This document shows positions 12,507-22,756 of a stretch of DNA of 64,000 bases, piece by piece (the stretch's first letter is position 1; every line of letters begins with the position of its first letter). Location of the stretch: positions 1,333,534-1,397,533 of the forward strand of contig JAMWFC010000088.1 in NCBI GenBank assembly GCA_027475525.1. The letters run 5' to 3'. The notes below the pieces were generated by a model. The model ran no database searches. It was not told the DNA's origin and saw nothing but the letters and a program-made list of their open reading frames with translations. The DNA is from Macrolepiota albuminosa. Taxonomy: Eukaryota > Basidiomycota > Agaricomycetes > Agaricales > Agaricaceae. The position numbers were made by a program, and so were the translations under genes.

Positions 12507-12562
12507 ACACTTATGTATTCCTTCATCCAGACAAATGCTTATATAATCATATGTGGAGTTTA
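12507..12562. repeat. Dispersed tandem motif with core CCAGACAAATGCTTA (locus 2)
   Basis: Read together with 11660-11691 (now separated by the solo LTR), this gives two units of about 28 bp: 'ttcatccagacaaacactta' and 'ttcatccagacaaatgctta'. Confidence 0.45.
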
Positions 12563-14416
12563 ATTTAATTTCTGTTTTTATTTTAAAAATGAGGTGTGAG
12601 TTTTTTTTTTGGAGTAGTGTTTCAAGTAGCTCAATGGCCTACGTTCTTGGCAAGGCCCTCTTGCCTGCTGTGCTGCTTATTTGGAGTTCAAATTAGGTTT
12701 TTCTACTAGAGAGGCAGCTGATTTTAGTCTTTGCAAGAAAATGCCTTTACGCATGTATGTGGGACTAACAGCTCAGGGCCTGTTTTATTCTAACCTGTCT
12801 TTCTGATATGGCCTACTAGCTGTTAAAACCCTGTCTGATGAGCCATTTTCTGGCTCTTCCAAACTCCTCAGGTCTATTATTCTTGTGTTGTCTCAGGTCT
12901 CCACTATTATATGTTGAAGGATGGTTTTCTTTCCAAGCCTTCTGTCTGTCAGCTTGACATTCAGCTCAGCTCTATCTTATTCCATTTATTAATGATTTCT
13001 AGTATAAATATGAACTATCATTTTTTCTTGTTACATTGTAAGTGTCCATATAAAATAGGCCGCTTTTAGATTCAGTATTTTGTGCACTCAGGTCAGACCT
13101 AAGGAGAGTCTTCTCTCAGCATCCATAATCTTCATTCAAGGACTGCCTAGTATGGTGGATAAATTCCACTCTGGCCATGTTTTTCTTATTTTTCTTCTTC
13201 ATATGTTTCTCGCTTCTTCTCATACAATCTCCTAATTAATACAGGAGAATTCAGTGATAATGTGATCCAGAGACTCTATTTTACTTTATCATCATGGCTG
13301 CATATCCTCCAGCTCTTCAAGTTGAGCTTCAGTATCTGTTTGTCTCAGTATGATCCCACTTTGTATATGTAGTGTTGGACCAGAAAATTTGCTTCTTATT
13401 TGGGGTTTTCTTATTTACCATTATTGCTGCCTCCTTTATTCCTTCAACCTTCTTTGTTCCTTTAATCACTTTTATTGTTCTAGGCCTTTGTAGAGTCTCA
13501 CATTAAAAACTACTTCCTGGCATTTGCTTTCATCAAAACTATAATATGAGTATGTCTTTTGCTTGGTTAACATATGAGGCTGCAGACACCCAACTGAGTT
13601 TTCTAACTCCATGCAGTCACTATACTTGCAGTCAGAATTTAGGTAAGTATATCGCATTTTATCTTTTCCTCTAATATCTAATATTTCTGTATCTCCAATT
13701 AGTATTTGCTTTTGAGGCATTCTACTGCCTTTCCATGGTTTATTCTTCTGATGCTCAGATCATCAGCAGCTACATGATATCATATCGGCATTTACCTCAG
13801 GATTTTCCTGTTGAAGGCAAGTCATCAAGCCTTACATTAAACTCTGCTGTCACTTTAAATAAACAAGCTATATTTGTGCTCGTATTCCCTTGTGCACACA
13901 ATTACCTTCATCTTTTACAATTGCAGGAACAGTGATACTTTGGCTTGCTTGTCCACCATCTCTTCCGACTTCAGAGTATTGTCAGCTGTGACTGCATCAG
14001 CCACCAAGGCCCATAGTGGTCTGTCTGCTTTGAATTTCAAGTAAAATTTCAGCTATATAATATCTATTGCTTTATTTTTTGTTCTGATATCAACTATCAA
14101 AGGGTTTGTACATTGTTTTCTTGTTAACTAGGGAGCTTTTCCCAGCCCACATAAACTTTACTGCTCTCCTTGCTAGTAGCCTTTCAGTTTGGCAAGACAT
14201 GCCCTAGACCTGTGCTGGGTATTGTGACATACCCACAACCATTATATGTGCAATGTGCCATCTGCTTTTGATGGTGGAGCAGCCCTTTTCTTAATTGGCA
14301 AGGCACTTATCAATCTTTTCTAGTAAGTTGGCCCACCAAGCATTCAAGTCTGCTGCATTTCCATACCATACATCCAGAATTGTATTAATGTGCCTTTCTC
14401 TTCTTTGCTATCCAGA
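12563..14416 (-). pseudogene. LINE (Tad1-like) 3' part: post-RT region and Cys/His motif
   Basis: This is the C-terminal third of a decayed LINE ORF2. Conceptual translation with frameshifts shows fungal Tad1-type landmarks in order. After the Tc1 insertion site come 'GMSCQTERLLARRAV' (the 'GMP..IEK' region) and 'LKFKADRPLWALV' (near 14000). At 13472-13720 comes a Cys/His cluster with spacing CxxxxC...GCxxPHxx, read from 'CKYSDC' and 'VGCLQPH', which precedes the RNase H domain in this family. RNase H itself is too decayed for me to define. The element is dead and CpG-poor. It is the same LINE as 22758-23642, 31022-31285, 32376-33052 and 33628-34190. Confidence 0.55.
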
Positions 14417-14418
14417 TA

Positions 14419-14633
14419 CAGTGGCTCAAAAAACTGTTCCAATGTTTCAGACCTTTTGAAAGATGACATTGGCATGAAGGATGAAAAATATGTAAAATCC
14501 TGATTAAAAAGTGTAAAATACTATGGCATTGTAGCTACAGAATGAGCCTGAGACTATGTAATTGGAATCAAAACTGATGGAGCAATAGCTATTTTAAAAT
14601 ATTCACTTATTGGAACAGTTTTTTGAGCATCTC
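14419..14633 (+). repeat. Tc1-like element left terminal inverted repeat, internally palindromic
   Basis: The outer motif 'ggctcaaaaaactgttcc' recurs at the inner end of the same repeat in inverted orientation ('ggaacagttttttgagc', about 14612-14628). The right repeat has the same layout. Confidence 0.75.
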
Positions 14634-15304
14634 TGTAAGGGCGACCTCTAGAGGCTGTGGCTCAGTCACACAGCTGGCAGAGGGAGATCCAAAGTGTATT
14701 AGAATATATACTGACAATATCAAGGTAGCTACTCACCTGGCAGAGGGAGATCCAAAGAGAACAAGTCTGGGGATTCCCTATGCCAGGTTGGATGCTTCTG
14801 GGGCCTCTGAAGCATGGGAAACAACTGTACAGTACAACAAAACCTTAAAAACTCAAAAATTGACTAACCAAACAAGTGTGCAAACAAGGGAGGAAAACTC
14901 CGGACTTTAGAAGTCAGAAAGGCAAACTCTGGCTTATCTAAGCAGCCTGGAGCGGTGCTGAAGGGGGAGGAAAACTCCGGACTTTAGAAGTCAGAAAGGC
15001 AAACTCTGGCTTATCTAAGCAGCCTGGAGCGGTGCTGAAGGCCCACACTTGTCTGAGTGATAGCTAAAGAACCAGAGCACCTCAAAGGTTGAGAATAGTA
15101 CTAACAGATAGTGTTGAAAAAGTAGTAACAGCAAGATGAGAGAATGATAGAAGAAATAAGGAAGTGAATGAAAGGAGAGTGAAGAAATAAAGAGTGAAAG
15201 AAGAAAGGAATGAGGAGTCCCCTGACATCACCCCCCCTAAGTGAATGAAAGGAGAGTGAAGAAATAAAGAGTGAAAGAAGAAAGGAATGAGGAGTCCCCT
15301 GACA
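14634..15304 (-). repeat. E1 3' LTR
   Basis: The length is 671 bp because of two tandem 77-bp duplications (14888/14965 and 15162/15239) that are absent from the 518-bp 5' LTR and the solo LTR. The true length is about 517 bp. Confidence 0.9.
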
Positions 15305-15314
15305 TCACCCCCCT

Positions 15315-15689
15315 CTAGAGTGCGGCGTCTTGACGTGCTGGATAGAAGTAGTTCTGGATGGCCTGGTCTACTTTGGAAAGAGAATAGAGGCCTCTGATTG
15401 CCCGAGGAGCATCAGGATGCTGTTGATAGAATTCCCGGACCAAGGCAGGGGCATGGACATTCTCTTGTGGCTCCCAGGAAACGTCCTCAATTCCATAGCC
15501 CTTCCACTTGACCTTGAACTGAAGCTTATTCCTAAAGAGTCGGCTGTCTAGGATCCGTTCCACTTCGTACTCTTCTTGGTTGTTTACCAGAACTGGTGGT
15601 GGAGGTGGCTGTGGACGTCGACCTGGGATTGGATCCTCTGGGGCTGGAGAAAGCTTCACCACATTGAAGACTGGATGGAGTCGACTCAT
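15315..15689 (-). CDS. E1 pol C-terminus with chromodomain (separated by a nonsense codon)
   Basis: The segment starts in the integrase tail ('SRLHPVFNVVKLSP') and carries a clear chromodomain at about residues 35-90: 'YEVERILDSRLFRNKLQF', 'KVKWKGYG', 'SWEPQENV'. Chromodomains of this group bind modified histone tails and bias integration to heterochromatin. It is in frame with the integrase ORF upstream; a TGA at 15708-15710 where the family expects arginine (CGA) separates them. The intact protein would be part of a single Gag-Pol precursor. Confidence 0.85.
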   Translation of the reverse strand: MSRLHPVFNVVKLSPAPEDPIPGRRPQPPPPPVLVNNQEEYEVERILDSRLFRNKLQFKVKWKGYGIEDVSWEPQENVHAPALVREFYQQHPDAPRAIRGLYSLSKVDQAIQNYFYPARQDAAL

Positions 15690-15707
15690 TCCACTAGGCA
15701 GCTTGAG

Positions 15708-16772
15708 TCAATAGGCAAGTGGGCCTACCTGTCTTACTATAGGAAAGGGTCCTAGACGATGGTGAGAGAGCTTCTGAGAAGGTCGGGTAGTGGCAATGTC
15801 AGAGGCATCCAGGTAGACTCGATCTCCAGGCTTGTACTTAGGGGCTGGAGTTCGTCCACGATCGTAGTAGCGGGCCATGTCATCCTTTGCCTTAGCTAAA
15901 GCTGCCTTGGCTTCCTCCTGGGCTGCCTTCATCCGATCTATGAACTCGTTGACAGCTTCATTCTCTGAAGGTCGTCCACGAGGCTCAAATCCCATCTGAG
16001 GATGTCGACCAGTATCTAGAAGGAAAGGAGACATCTGGGTGGCAGCATGTACACGGTTGTTGTACTGGAACTCTGCCTCTGGTAATAGATCGTCCCAGTC
16101 ATCCTGTCGTTCATTGCAGAAGAGCCGGAGATACTGTTCTAGCTCCTGGTTGACACGCTCAGTCTGGCCATCAGACTGGGGGTGGTAGGCTGTGGAAGTG
16201 TGGAGTTTGACATGGAGGAGGCAATACAGTTCTCTAGTAAACTCTGCCACAAACTGAGGTCCGTGGTCTGAGACATAAGCATCTGACAACCCATGGAGCT
16301 TCCAGACATGCTTCCGGTACAGATTGGCTGCGCCCATGGCTGAGCAAGTAGTGTGTGTTGGAATAAAATGAGCATGCTTGCCACAGAGATCCACTACCAC
16401 CATGATCGCATCATATCCATGAGAATCAGGTAACTCAACAATGAAGTCTACCGAGGCCACACTCCAACGCTCAGCTGGGATAGGCAATGGATGAAGCTGT
16501 CCCACAGGAGGCTGACGACGAGGCTTAGTCCGAAGGCAAAGATCACAGGTGGAGGTGTAAGAGCCAATATACCGTGACATTTGAGGCCACCAGTAATTCC
16601 GCGAGACCAGCTCCAGTGTCTTCCATCTGCCAGGATGTCCTGCAACTCGAGAGTCATGATGCTGCTCCACAATCCACCTCCGGAGGTCTGGCAGGTTGGG
16701 AACATAAATGCGTCCCTGGAAGGTAAGAAGACCATTCTCCAGAGACCACTCGTCAGTGCGGACAGACTTCAC
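15708..16772 (-). CDS. E1 integrase
   Basis: The segment has an N-terminal zinc-binding HHCC module ('HHDSRVAGHPGRW', then 'CDLCLRTK'), followed by the DDE core: Asp in 'SVDFIVELPD', Asp in 'VSDHGPQF', Glu in 'DGQTERVNQ'. The usual 'SDRG' reads 'SDHG'. A GPY/F-like region ('HRLGPFPIVRQVGP') ends the segment. The in-frame TGA at 16785-16787 separates it from RT/RNase H and TGA at 15708 from the chromodomain; both fit CGA to TGA changes. It inserts cDNA into the genome. Confidence 0.88.
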   Translation of the reverse strand: MKSVRTDEWSLENGLLTFQGRIYVPNLPDLRRWIVEQHHDSRVAGHPGRWKTLELVSRNYWWPQMSRYIGSYTSTCDLCLRTKPRRQPPVGQLHPLPIPAERWSVASVDFIVELPDSHGYDAIMVVVDLCGKHAHFIPTHTTCSAMGAANLYRKHVWKLHGLSDAYVSDHGPQFVAEFTRELYCLLHVKLHTSTAYHPQSDGQTERVNQELEQYLRLFCNERQDDWDDLLPEAEFQYNNRVHAATQMSPFLLDTGRHPQMGFEPRGRPSENEAVNEFIDRMKAAQEEAKAALAKAKDDMARYYDRGRTPAPKYKPGDRVYLDASDIATTRPSQKLSHHRLGPFPIVRQVGPLAY

Positions 16773-16784
16773 TCCAGTTTTCTC

Positions 16785-19373
16785 TCAAGCATGCAAGGCC
16801 ATGGCAGCCTTAGCTACCAGATCTTCTTGAGTGCCCTCCCGGTTACCTTGTCGGATGTCTTGAAGGATGCTCACTTCTTCTCCCTGGCCAACCACACCTT
16901 CTAGAGCACGGATAGCAAATAGTTCTGGCTTCAGAAGTACAATATTGTCATTGTCACTAGCTCCTGAACCATGGTCTGCTCGCCTAGAAAGCGCATCTGG
17001 CTTACCCATGCTCCGTCCCGGTTTGTGATGCAGAGAGAAGTCGAAGTTGGCCAGATACAAGGACCATCGAGCCTGTCGGCGGTTAAGTTTCTTGGCCGTC
17101 TGAAAGTACTCTAAGTTCTTGTGATCAGTCCACACCTCAAATTTATGCCTGGCACCCTCAAGGAAATGTCGCCACTCCTCAAATGACCGAATGATAGCTA
17201 GCATTTCCTTGTCATGGATCTCATAATTTCGCTCCACGGCATTGAGACTCTTGGAGTAGAAAGCCACAGGATGCCACTTACCATCCTCCCTTGACTGTTG
17301 AGAGAGAACGGCCCCAGTAGCAAAATCTGAGCTATCAGCTTCGACACGGAAGGGAGAGTCATCATCTGGGAATATAAGGACAGGCTTTGAAGTGACTGCC
17401 TGTTTGAGGGCATCAAAGGCTGTCTGCTGTGCTGCATCCCAGTGCCAAGGAGTGTCCTTAGTGGTGAGATCGAAGAGGGGCCGGGCATGATGTGAGAAAT
17501 CCTGAATAAACCTCCGGTAGAAGTTGGTAAAACCCAGGAAGGCCTGAACCTCCTTCTTGTTCTTAGGCTCTGGCCACTCCGCTACACCAGCCACCTTGAC
17601 TGGGTCCATCTCAGCCATTCCATGAGAGATGATCAGTCCAAGATATTCAACCTTAGTCTGCTCAAACTCGCACTTCTCTGGCTTAAGATAGAGCTGGTGC
17701 TGGCGAAGACATTCCAGTACGATGCGCGTAATCCGACGATGCTCCTCTAGAGTCTTGGTATAGATGAGAATATTGTCAAGGTATACGCACACAACACCTT
17801 CCGCTATGAGGTCTCGGAAAATGTCGTTCATCATGGTCTGGAAGGTGGCAGGGCTATTAGTGAGGCCAAAGAACATTACCAGAGGTTCAAAGAGTCCACG
17901 ATTTGTTCGGAATGCTCCCTTCCACTCATCTCCTTCTTTGATGCGCACATTGTTGTAGCCCCAGCAGACATCCAACTTGGTAAAGTAGCACGCACCTCGG
18001 AGGTTGTTGACAAGCTCTGAAATGAGTGGTAAGGGGTAGCGATTCTTCACAGTCATCGCATTCAAGACTCGGTAGTCCTGAACCAGATGTAGAGATCCAT
18101 CCTTCTTCTTAATGAAGAAGACTGGAGAGGCCATCGGAGACTTTGAGGGACGGATGCGACCAGAGTCTAAATTCTCCTGCAAAAAGGCATCAAGCTCATT
18201 CTGTTCTCTGGGAGAGAGTGGGTAGACCTTGCAGCTAGAGGGCTCAGCATTGGGTGTAAGCTCAATTGCATGGTCCCACTGCTTACGCTCTGGCAGGGAG
18301 TCGAATGATGCCTTAGAGAAAACATCCTCAAAGTCTTGCAGGTGATGAGGAACCGCATCTTGGAACGACTTAGGAGCAGAGTTGGCAGCAAATGCCTGAG
18401 CTAGCTGCTGGGAGGTAGTTTGGCTAGCTCTAATCTCTGCTACAGTTGGTGGAGGTCGTAACGTAGTTGCATAAATCCTATCACCTGTCTCGATAGCCTT
18501 GTCTGGAGACTCTGGGTCAGGAGCGCATCCAAATTCACCCTCGCGTCCATCTTCCATCTGGGCTTCACTCACTACACCTTGAACGTCCTCATAGAGGGCC
18601 TCTCTATAAGGGAACACCAAGGGAGGAGGATCCAGTAGGTCGAGGTCTGCAAAGGGGAGGTGTCCAACCTGGCAAGCCCGGATAGCAGCACGCTCATGGA
18701 CTGACTCTCTGCGCTCCTCTCTAACTTCCTTGGCACATGTGGAACACCGTCGAGGGCAGCGGCTCATGCTCACCTTACCCTTGGCCCAGTCAATCTCAGG
18801 ATTGTGATCACGCAGCCAGGAGAACCCAAGTATCATGTCCTGCTTTCCTAGGCTGGTAACCGCAAAGACTGCACGCTCAGAATGAGTCTGATAACGAAGG
18901 ACTAAATCCACCACTGAGCAGATGGATCCAGCTTCATTGAGCGTACCGTCAATGTTGTAGACTGGAATAGGGTGAGAGAGGGGACGGGTAGTGAGCCAGT
19001 GTTGTTCCACATAATGGGTGTCTAGGAAGAGTCCAGTAGCGCCACTGTCCAAGAGAGCTATGATGCTTCGAGTCTGCTGAGTGTCAGTTGTCTCAATCTC
19101 CACATTCAGACGCAGAGAGTTGGGAGAGGGAGTAGAAGCAACAACATAGCGACGGGGAAGGCGTTGTTCCCAAGCTGGGACACGTGGTCGTCGGACAGGA
19201 GAAGGAGGGGAAGGAGTCTTAGCTGAGGCTTGGACCAAGGGGGTATTTTGTACGTCGGAGGGGGTGCTTACAGTTTCAGTCAGAGAATCAGGAACAGGGA
19301 GCGATACATTAGAAGACTCTACTGATTGACATGTAAACTGATTAGCACCAGGCGGCAGAGGCGTACAACTCAT
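16785..19373 (-). CDS. E1 pol: aspartic protease, reverse transcriptase, RNase H
   Basis: An 862-residue open frame. The protease site is 'ALLDSGATGLFLDTHY' (about residue 105), ending with 'ILGFSWLRDHNPEIDW'. RT follows, with fingers 'VFFIKKKDGSLHLVQDYR' and 'PLISELVNN', palm 'YFTKLDVCWGYNNVRI' and 'CVYLDNILIYT'. The canonical YLDD is YLDN here, with the second catalytic Asp replaced by Asn (GAT to AAT), so RT should be inactive. RNase H includes 'FRVEADSSDFATGAVLS', 'YEIHDKEMLAII' and 'VWTDHKNLEYF'. A TGA at 16785 ends the frame before integrase. Confidence 0.9.
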   Translation of the reverse strand: MSCTPLPPGANQFTCQSVESSNVSLPVPDSLTETVSTPSDVQNTPLVQASAKTPSPPSPVRRPRVPAWEQRLPRRYVVASTPSPNSLRLNVEIETTDTQQTRSIIALLDSGATGLFLDTHYVEQHWLTTRPLSHPIPVYNIDGTLNEAGSICSVVDLVLRYQTHSERAVFAVTSLGKQDMILGFSWLRDHNPEIDWAKGKVSMSRCPRRCSTCAKEVREERRESVHERAAIRACQVGHLPFADLDLLDPPPLVFPYREALYEDVQGVVSEAQMEDGREGEFGCAPDPESPDKAIETGDRIYATTLRPPPTVAEIRASQTTSQQLAQAFAANSAPKSFQDAVPHHLQDFEDVFSKASFDSLPERKQWDHAIELTPNAEPSSCKVYPLSPREQNELDAFLQENLDSGRIRPSKSPMASPVFFIKKKDGSLHLVQDYRVLNAMTVKNRYPLPLISELVNNLRGACYFTKLDVCWGYNNVRIKEGDEWKGAFRTNRGLFEPLVMFFGLTNSPATFQTMMNDIFRDLIAEGVVCVYLDNILIYTKTLEEHRRITRIVLECLRQHQLYLKPEKCEFEQTKVEYLGLIISHGMAEMDPVKVAGVAEWPEPKNKKEVQAFLGFTNFYRRFIQDFSHHARPLFDLTTKDTPWHWDAAQQTAFDALKQAVTSKPVLIFPDDDSPFRVEADSSDFATGAVLSQQSREDGKWHPVAFYSKSLNAVERNYEIHDKEMLAIIRSFEEWRHFLEGARHKFEVWTDHKNLEYFQTAKKLNRRQARWSLYLANFDFSLHHKPGRSMGKPDALSRRADHGSGASDNDNIVLLKPELFAIRALEGVVGQGEEVSILQDIRQGNREGTQEDLVAKAAMALHA

Positions 19374-19381
19374 CCATCGCT

Positions 19382-20647
19382 CTATTGAAAACCCTCCCCT
19401 GCAGAACCAAAGGACCCATCCGATGGTTCTGCTACAGCTTCCACAGGACCCAAGGACTCCTCCAAGGGTTCTGCTTCAGTCTGTACATCTGGGGAGGGGT
19501 TTCCTCGAACGTCTCGGGCAGCAAGGAGCTGGAGAAGGAGCTCCTCCTGCTCTAAAGCTGAGAGATAGCGCACCTCTAACCCCTGGGGACAATACCGAGC
19601 GAAGTGACCAGGCTTTCCACAGCGACAGCAGAGGAGAGGAAGGGAGGAACGTTGACAAGAGGCATCAACATCCATAGGTACTCCAAAAGGAAGAGGACGT
19701 GCTGCAGGTACCTGAGCTGGGGGTGGAGCGCGAAATGGAAGGGGAGGCTGGATGGGATGACGAGCAGAAAAGGATGCCTGTGGAGTGGAGCGAGGGGCAG
19801 TTCCACGGTGGAGCTCACGTCGTAACTCCATGAGCTGCCACTGATCACGTGCTACCTGATACCAGGTCTCGATACTCGTGTCATCAGGTCGTCCCTCAGC
19901 CATGCTGTCGATCCAATCCATGAGAGAGGGAAGGAGGCCAGCTCGGAAGGTGAGACAGAGCTGAAGACCATCCGAATAACAGGCCTGTTCAGCAAGAGCT
20001 CTGAAGGAGTCAATGTACTCATCTAGGGTCCGCTTTCCCTGCCCATATCAATGAGGATCTCGGAGAGTGAGGGCTGCCACCTTAGCAGGGTCCAAGGGGA
20101 AGAACTCTGTCCGAAACTCCTTCTTAAACTGATCCCAACTTCCAAAACTCTCTACTCCTCCAGGGCGTTGAAAGACTCGTAGTGCGTATGTTGAAGCTCG
20201 CCCAGACTTCATGTAAGAAAGAACCCAAGCGATCTTGAGAGTGTCAGAGGGAAAAGCCTCACCACTGAGCTGAATATAGGTGATGCAGGACTGCAGAAAA
20301 CGCTCGCCTATCGCTCGGTCACCATTGAATACGTCTGGGAGTGCTGGGCGAGGAATATTGGCATGAACTGGGGGGGAGGCCCCAAAGCGAGGGACTGTGG
20401 GTGTGCCAGCCCTAACTGGAGGTGCCTGGAGAGGGGTAGGAGTGAGAGGGAGGCGCTCTAAGAGGGCCTGAAGGGAATGGGAGATGGTGTCTGTGGCCTG
20501 ACGCAATCCAGCAAGTTCGGTGGTGTGGAGGGTGAGGGAAGCTTGAGTGGTCTGCACCTGAGTCTCTAGAGCAAGCAAGCAACCCCAGGCATCATCCTGA
20601 GGGGCAGAAGCGTCCAGGGGAGTGTCTGAGGGGGCTGGTTGGGTCAT
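19382..20647 (-). pseudogene. E1 gag (capsid and zinc knuckle), one nonsense codon
   Basis: The 5' part (20647-20048) contains an N-terminal helix-rich segment and the capsid-like retrotransposon gag region ('PDVFNGDRAIGERFLQSC' and 'YMKSGRASTYALRVF'). An in-frame TGA at 20048-20050 falls in 'LRDPH*YGQGKRTLDEY', where CGA is the likely ancestor. The frame then continues through 'LPSLMDWIDSMAEGRPDD' to a CCHC zinc knuckle ('CCRCGKPGHFARYCPQG', about 19575-19625). It ends at TAG 19382-19384, just before pol, which may be the natural gag stop or a CAG to TAG change. The protein forms the virus-like particle and packages RNA. Confidence 0.85.
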
Positions 20648-20761
20648 AGAAGCAACAGAGGGGCAGGGAGTAATCCAGTGGGGGAGGGACCTAAAGGGGC
20701 AAGAGAGGGCTCAAGCAGGCTGAAGGGGGCTCCCAGACTGAAATGTAGAGACTTGTTCTGC

Positions 20762-21279
20762 TGTAAGGGCGACCTCTAGAGGCTGTGGCTCAGTCACACA
20801 GCTGGCAGAGGGAGATCCAAAGTGTATTAGAATATATACTGACAATATCAAGGTAGCTACTCACCTGGCAGAGGAAGATCCAAAGAGAACAAGTCTAGGG
20901 ATTCCCAATGCCAGGTTGGATGCTTCTGGGGCCTCTGAAGCATGGGAAACAACTGTACAGTACAACAAAACCTTAAAAACTCAAAAATTGACTAACCAAA
21001 CAAGTGTGCAAACAAGGGAGGAAAACTCCGGACTTTAGAAGTCAGAAAGGCAAACTCTGGCTTATCTAAGCAGCCTGGAGCGGTGCTGAAGGCCCCACAC
21101 TTGTCTGAGTGATAGCTAAAGAACCAGAGCACCTCAAAGGTTGAGAATAGTACTAACAGATAGTGTTGAAAAAGTAGTAACAGCAAGATGAGAGAATGAT
21201 AGAAGAAATAAGGAAGTGAATGAAAGGAGAGTGAAGAAATAAAGAGTGAAAGAAGAAAGAAATGAGGAGTCCCCTGACA
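20762..21279 (-). repeat. E1 5' LTR
   Basis: It is 518 bp with TG...CA ends in minus sense. The TATA-like site reads 'ttagataag' where the related solo LTR at 33053 has 'ttatataag'. Confidence 0.9.
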
Positions 21280-21432
21280 ATCTCTAATTTTTTTAAGGTT
21301 ATCCCTATTTTACTCAGAAATAAAGAGTAAGTTGCATGTGGGAATATAAACAAAGTCATGTGACCATGTTTAGATATATTTGGGAGTAGTTCAAGCTAGT
21401 TGAACCACATCTTGACCTTTAACCACTATTAT

Positions 21433-22527
21433 AAAACCTATTCCTCCTGTACAACGCTCTACTGTTGCTTCTCTTCTTGCTCAAGAGTATTCTCTGCATC
21501 AGATTGGGGCTCAAACTGGTCTAGGGAAGTCTACTATTGAGAGGATTGGTAGAGAGTTGGAGATGGACAAGGAAAACCATCCTGAAGGCCGTCCTGCTAA
21601 GCTTACTCCATGTAATAAACAGGCTATTGTTCAACAAATCTCAACTGGGAGACTTGATACAGCTGTCCAGGCCACCAATTTTATCAACAACATAAACAGG
21701 CTATTGTTCAACAAATCTCAACTGGGAGACTTGATACAGCTGTCCAGGCCACCAATTTTATCAACAACATCATTTCCAACCCTGTCTCTCCCCAGATTGT
21801 CCAGAATGTGTTGAAGAAGGAGGGGTATCAGTCTGCTACCAAGAGAAAAGTTCCTATGTTTAAAGCTAAACATCAACAACTACAGCTTAAATGGGCTCAG
21901 GAGCATCAGAACTGGACTATAGAGGACTGAAAAAGAGTGTTGTGGACAGATGAGACAAAGATTAATAGGATTGGGTCAGATGGGAAGCAGTATGTGTGGA
22001 AGCTATGAGGAGAAGGCATTTCAGACTGAACAACTACACCTACTGTGAAGCATGGAGGAGGGAATAATCTCATGGTATGGGGCTGTATGGGTTGGAATGG
22101 GGTAGGAAAGCTTGTGGAGGTGGTGGGAATCATGAATGCAGAGCAGTACTGTGAAATTTTGGATGATGGAGCAAAGGAGAGCTTTGAGAAGTTGGAGATG
22201 GAGGAGGGTGCCCACTACTTTCAACAGGACAATGACCCCAAACACAACTCCAAGAGGGCTGACAAGTGGTTTGAGGACAACAACTTTGATGTCCTTTGGT
22301 GGCCAGCCCAATCCCCTGATCTCAACCCTATTGAACATCTCTGGGAGTACCTCAAGAAGCAACTTAGGCAGTATGAAACATCTCCTCATGGTGTGCATGA
22401 ATTATGGGAGAGGGTTGCAAAGGAGTGGGATGAAATAACACCAGAGGTATGCCAAAGACTGATAGAAAGCATGCATAGAAGGATTCAAGCAGTTATCAAG
22501 GCAAATGGAGAACATACAAAGTACTAG
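21433..22527 (+). pseudogene. Tc1-like transposase (DD34E), inactivated
   Basis: The N-terminal helix-turn-helix begins near 21433 ('STVASLLAQEYSLHQIG', 'GLGKSTIERIGRELE'); no convincing ATG is seen. A second DNA-binding segment follows ('LTPCNKQAIVQQISTG'). The catalytic domain shows Asp in 'LWTDETKINRIGSDG', Asp in 'HYFQQDNDPKHNSKRA', and 34 residues later Glu in 'DLNPIEHLWEYLKKQL'. Stops interrupt it near 21928, 22005 and 22024, several at positions where the family has Arg or Trp. A 77-bp tandem duplication (21615/21692) shifts the frame but is probably an assembly artefact. It would cut and paste the element at TA sites. Confidence 0.82.
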
Positions 22528-22540
22528 GTACTCAAATTAG

Positions 22541-22754
22541 AGATGCTCAAAAAACTGTCCCAATGAGTGAATATTGTATAATGGCTATTGATCCATCAGT
22601 TTTCTTTCAAATTATATAAGCCTAAATTTAATTTGTAGCTACAATGCCATAGTATTTTATATGATTTAATCAGAATTTTAGGTACTTCCCATCCCCTGTG
22701 TCAATGTCATCTTTTAAAAAGTATGAAACATTGGGACAGTTTTTTGAGCCACTG
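22541..22754 (-). repeat. Tc1-like element right terminal inverted repeat
   Basis: This is the inverted match of 14419-14633. It has the same inner inverted site at about 22543 ('gatgctcaaaaaactgtcc') and the outer site ending at 22754. Confidence 0.75.
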
Positions 22755-22756
22755 TA

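Larger units (their letters stand above)
14634..21279 (-). mobile_element. Ty3/gypsy chromodomain retrotransposon E1, both LTRs and 5-bp TSD
   Basis: The element is full length and reads on the minus strand as LTR, gag, pol (protease, RT, RNase H, integrase, chromodomain), LTR. LTRs lie at 20762-21279 (5') and 14634-15304 (3'), both TGTCAGGG...CCCTTACA. The target duplication ATCTC is at 14629-14633 and 21280-21284. A polypurine tract ('agaggggggtga') precedes the 3' LTR near 15305-15320. The LTRs differ by about four substitutions and one indel over about 517 bp once two 77-bp duplications in the left copy are discounted, so insertion is recent. It is nested inside the Tc1-like element. Confidence 0.92.
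14419..22754 (+). mobile_element. Tc1-like DNA transposon, interrupted by gypsy E1
   Basis: Outer ends are 'cagtggctcaaaaaactg' and its inverse 'cagttttttgagccactg', flanked by TA on both sides (14417-14418 and 22755-22756), the Tc1/mariner target duplication. Terminal inverted repeats are about 215 bp (14419-14633 and about 22541-22754). Without the nested gypsy element the transposon is about 1.7 kb, normal for the superfamily. The LINE sequence continues on both sides of the TA. The transposase at 21433-22527 is of the DD34E type. Confidence 0.85.
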
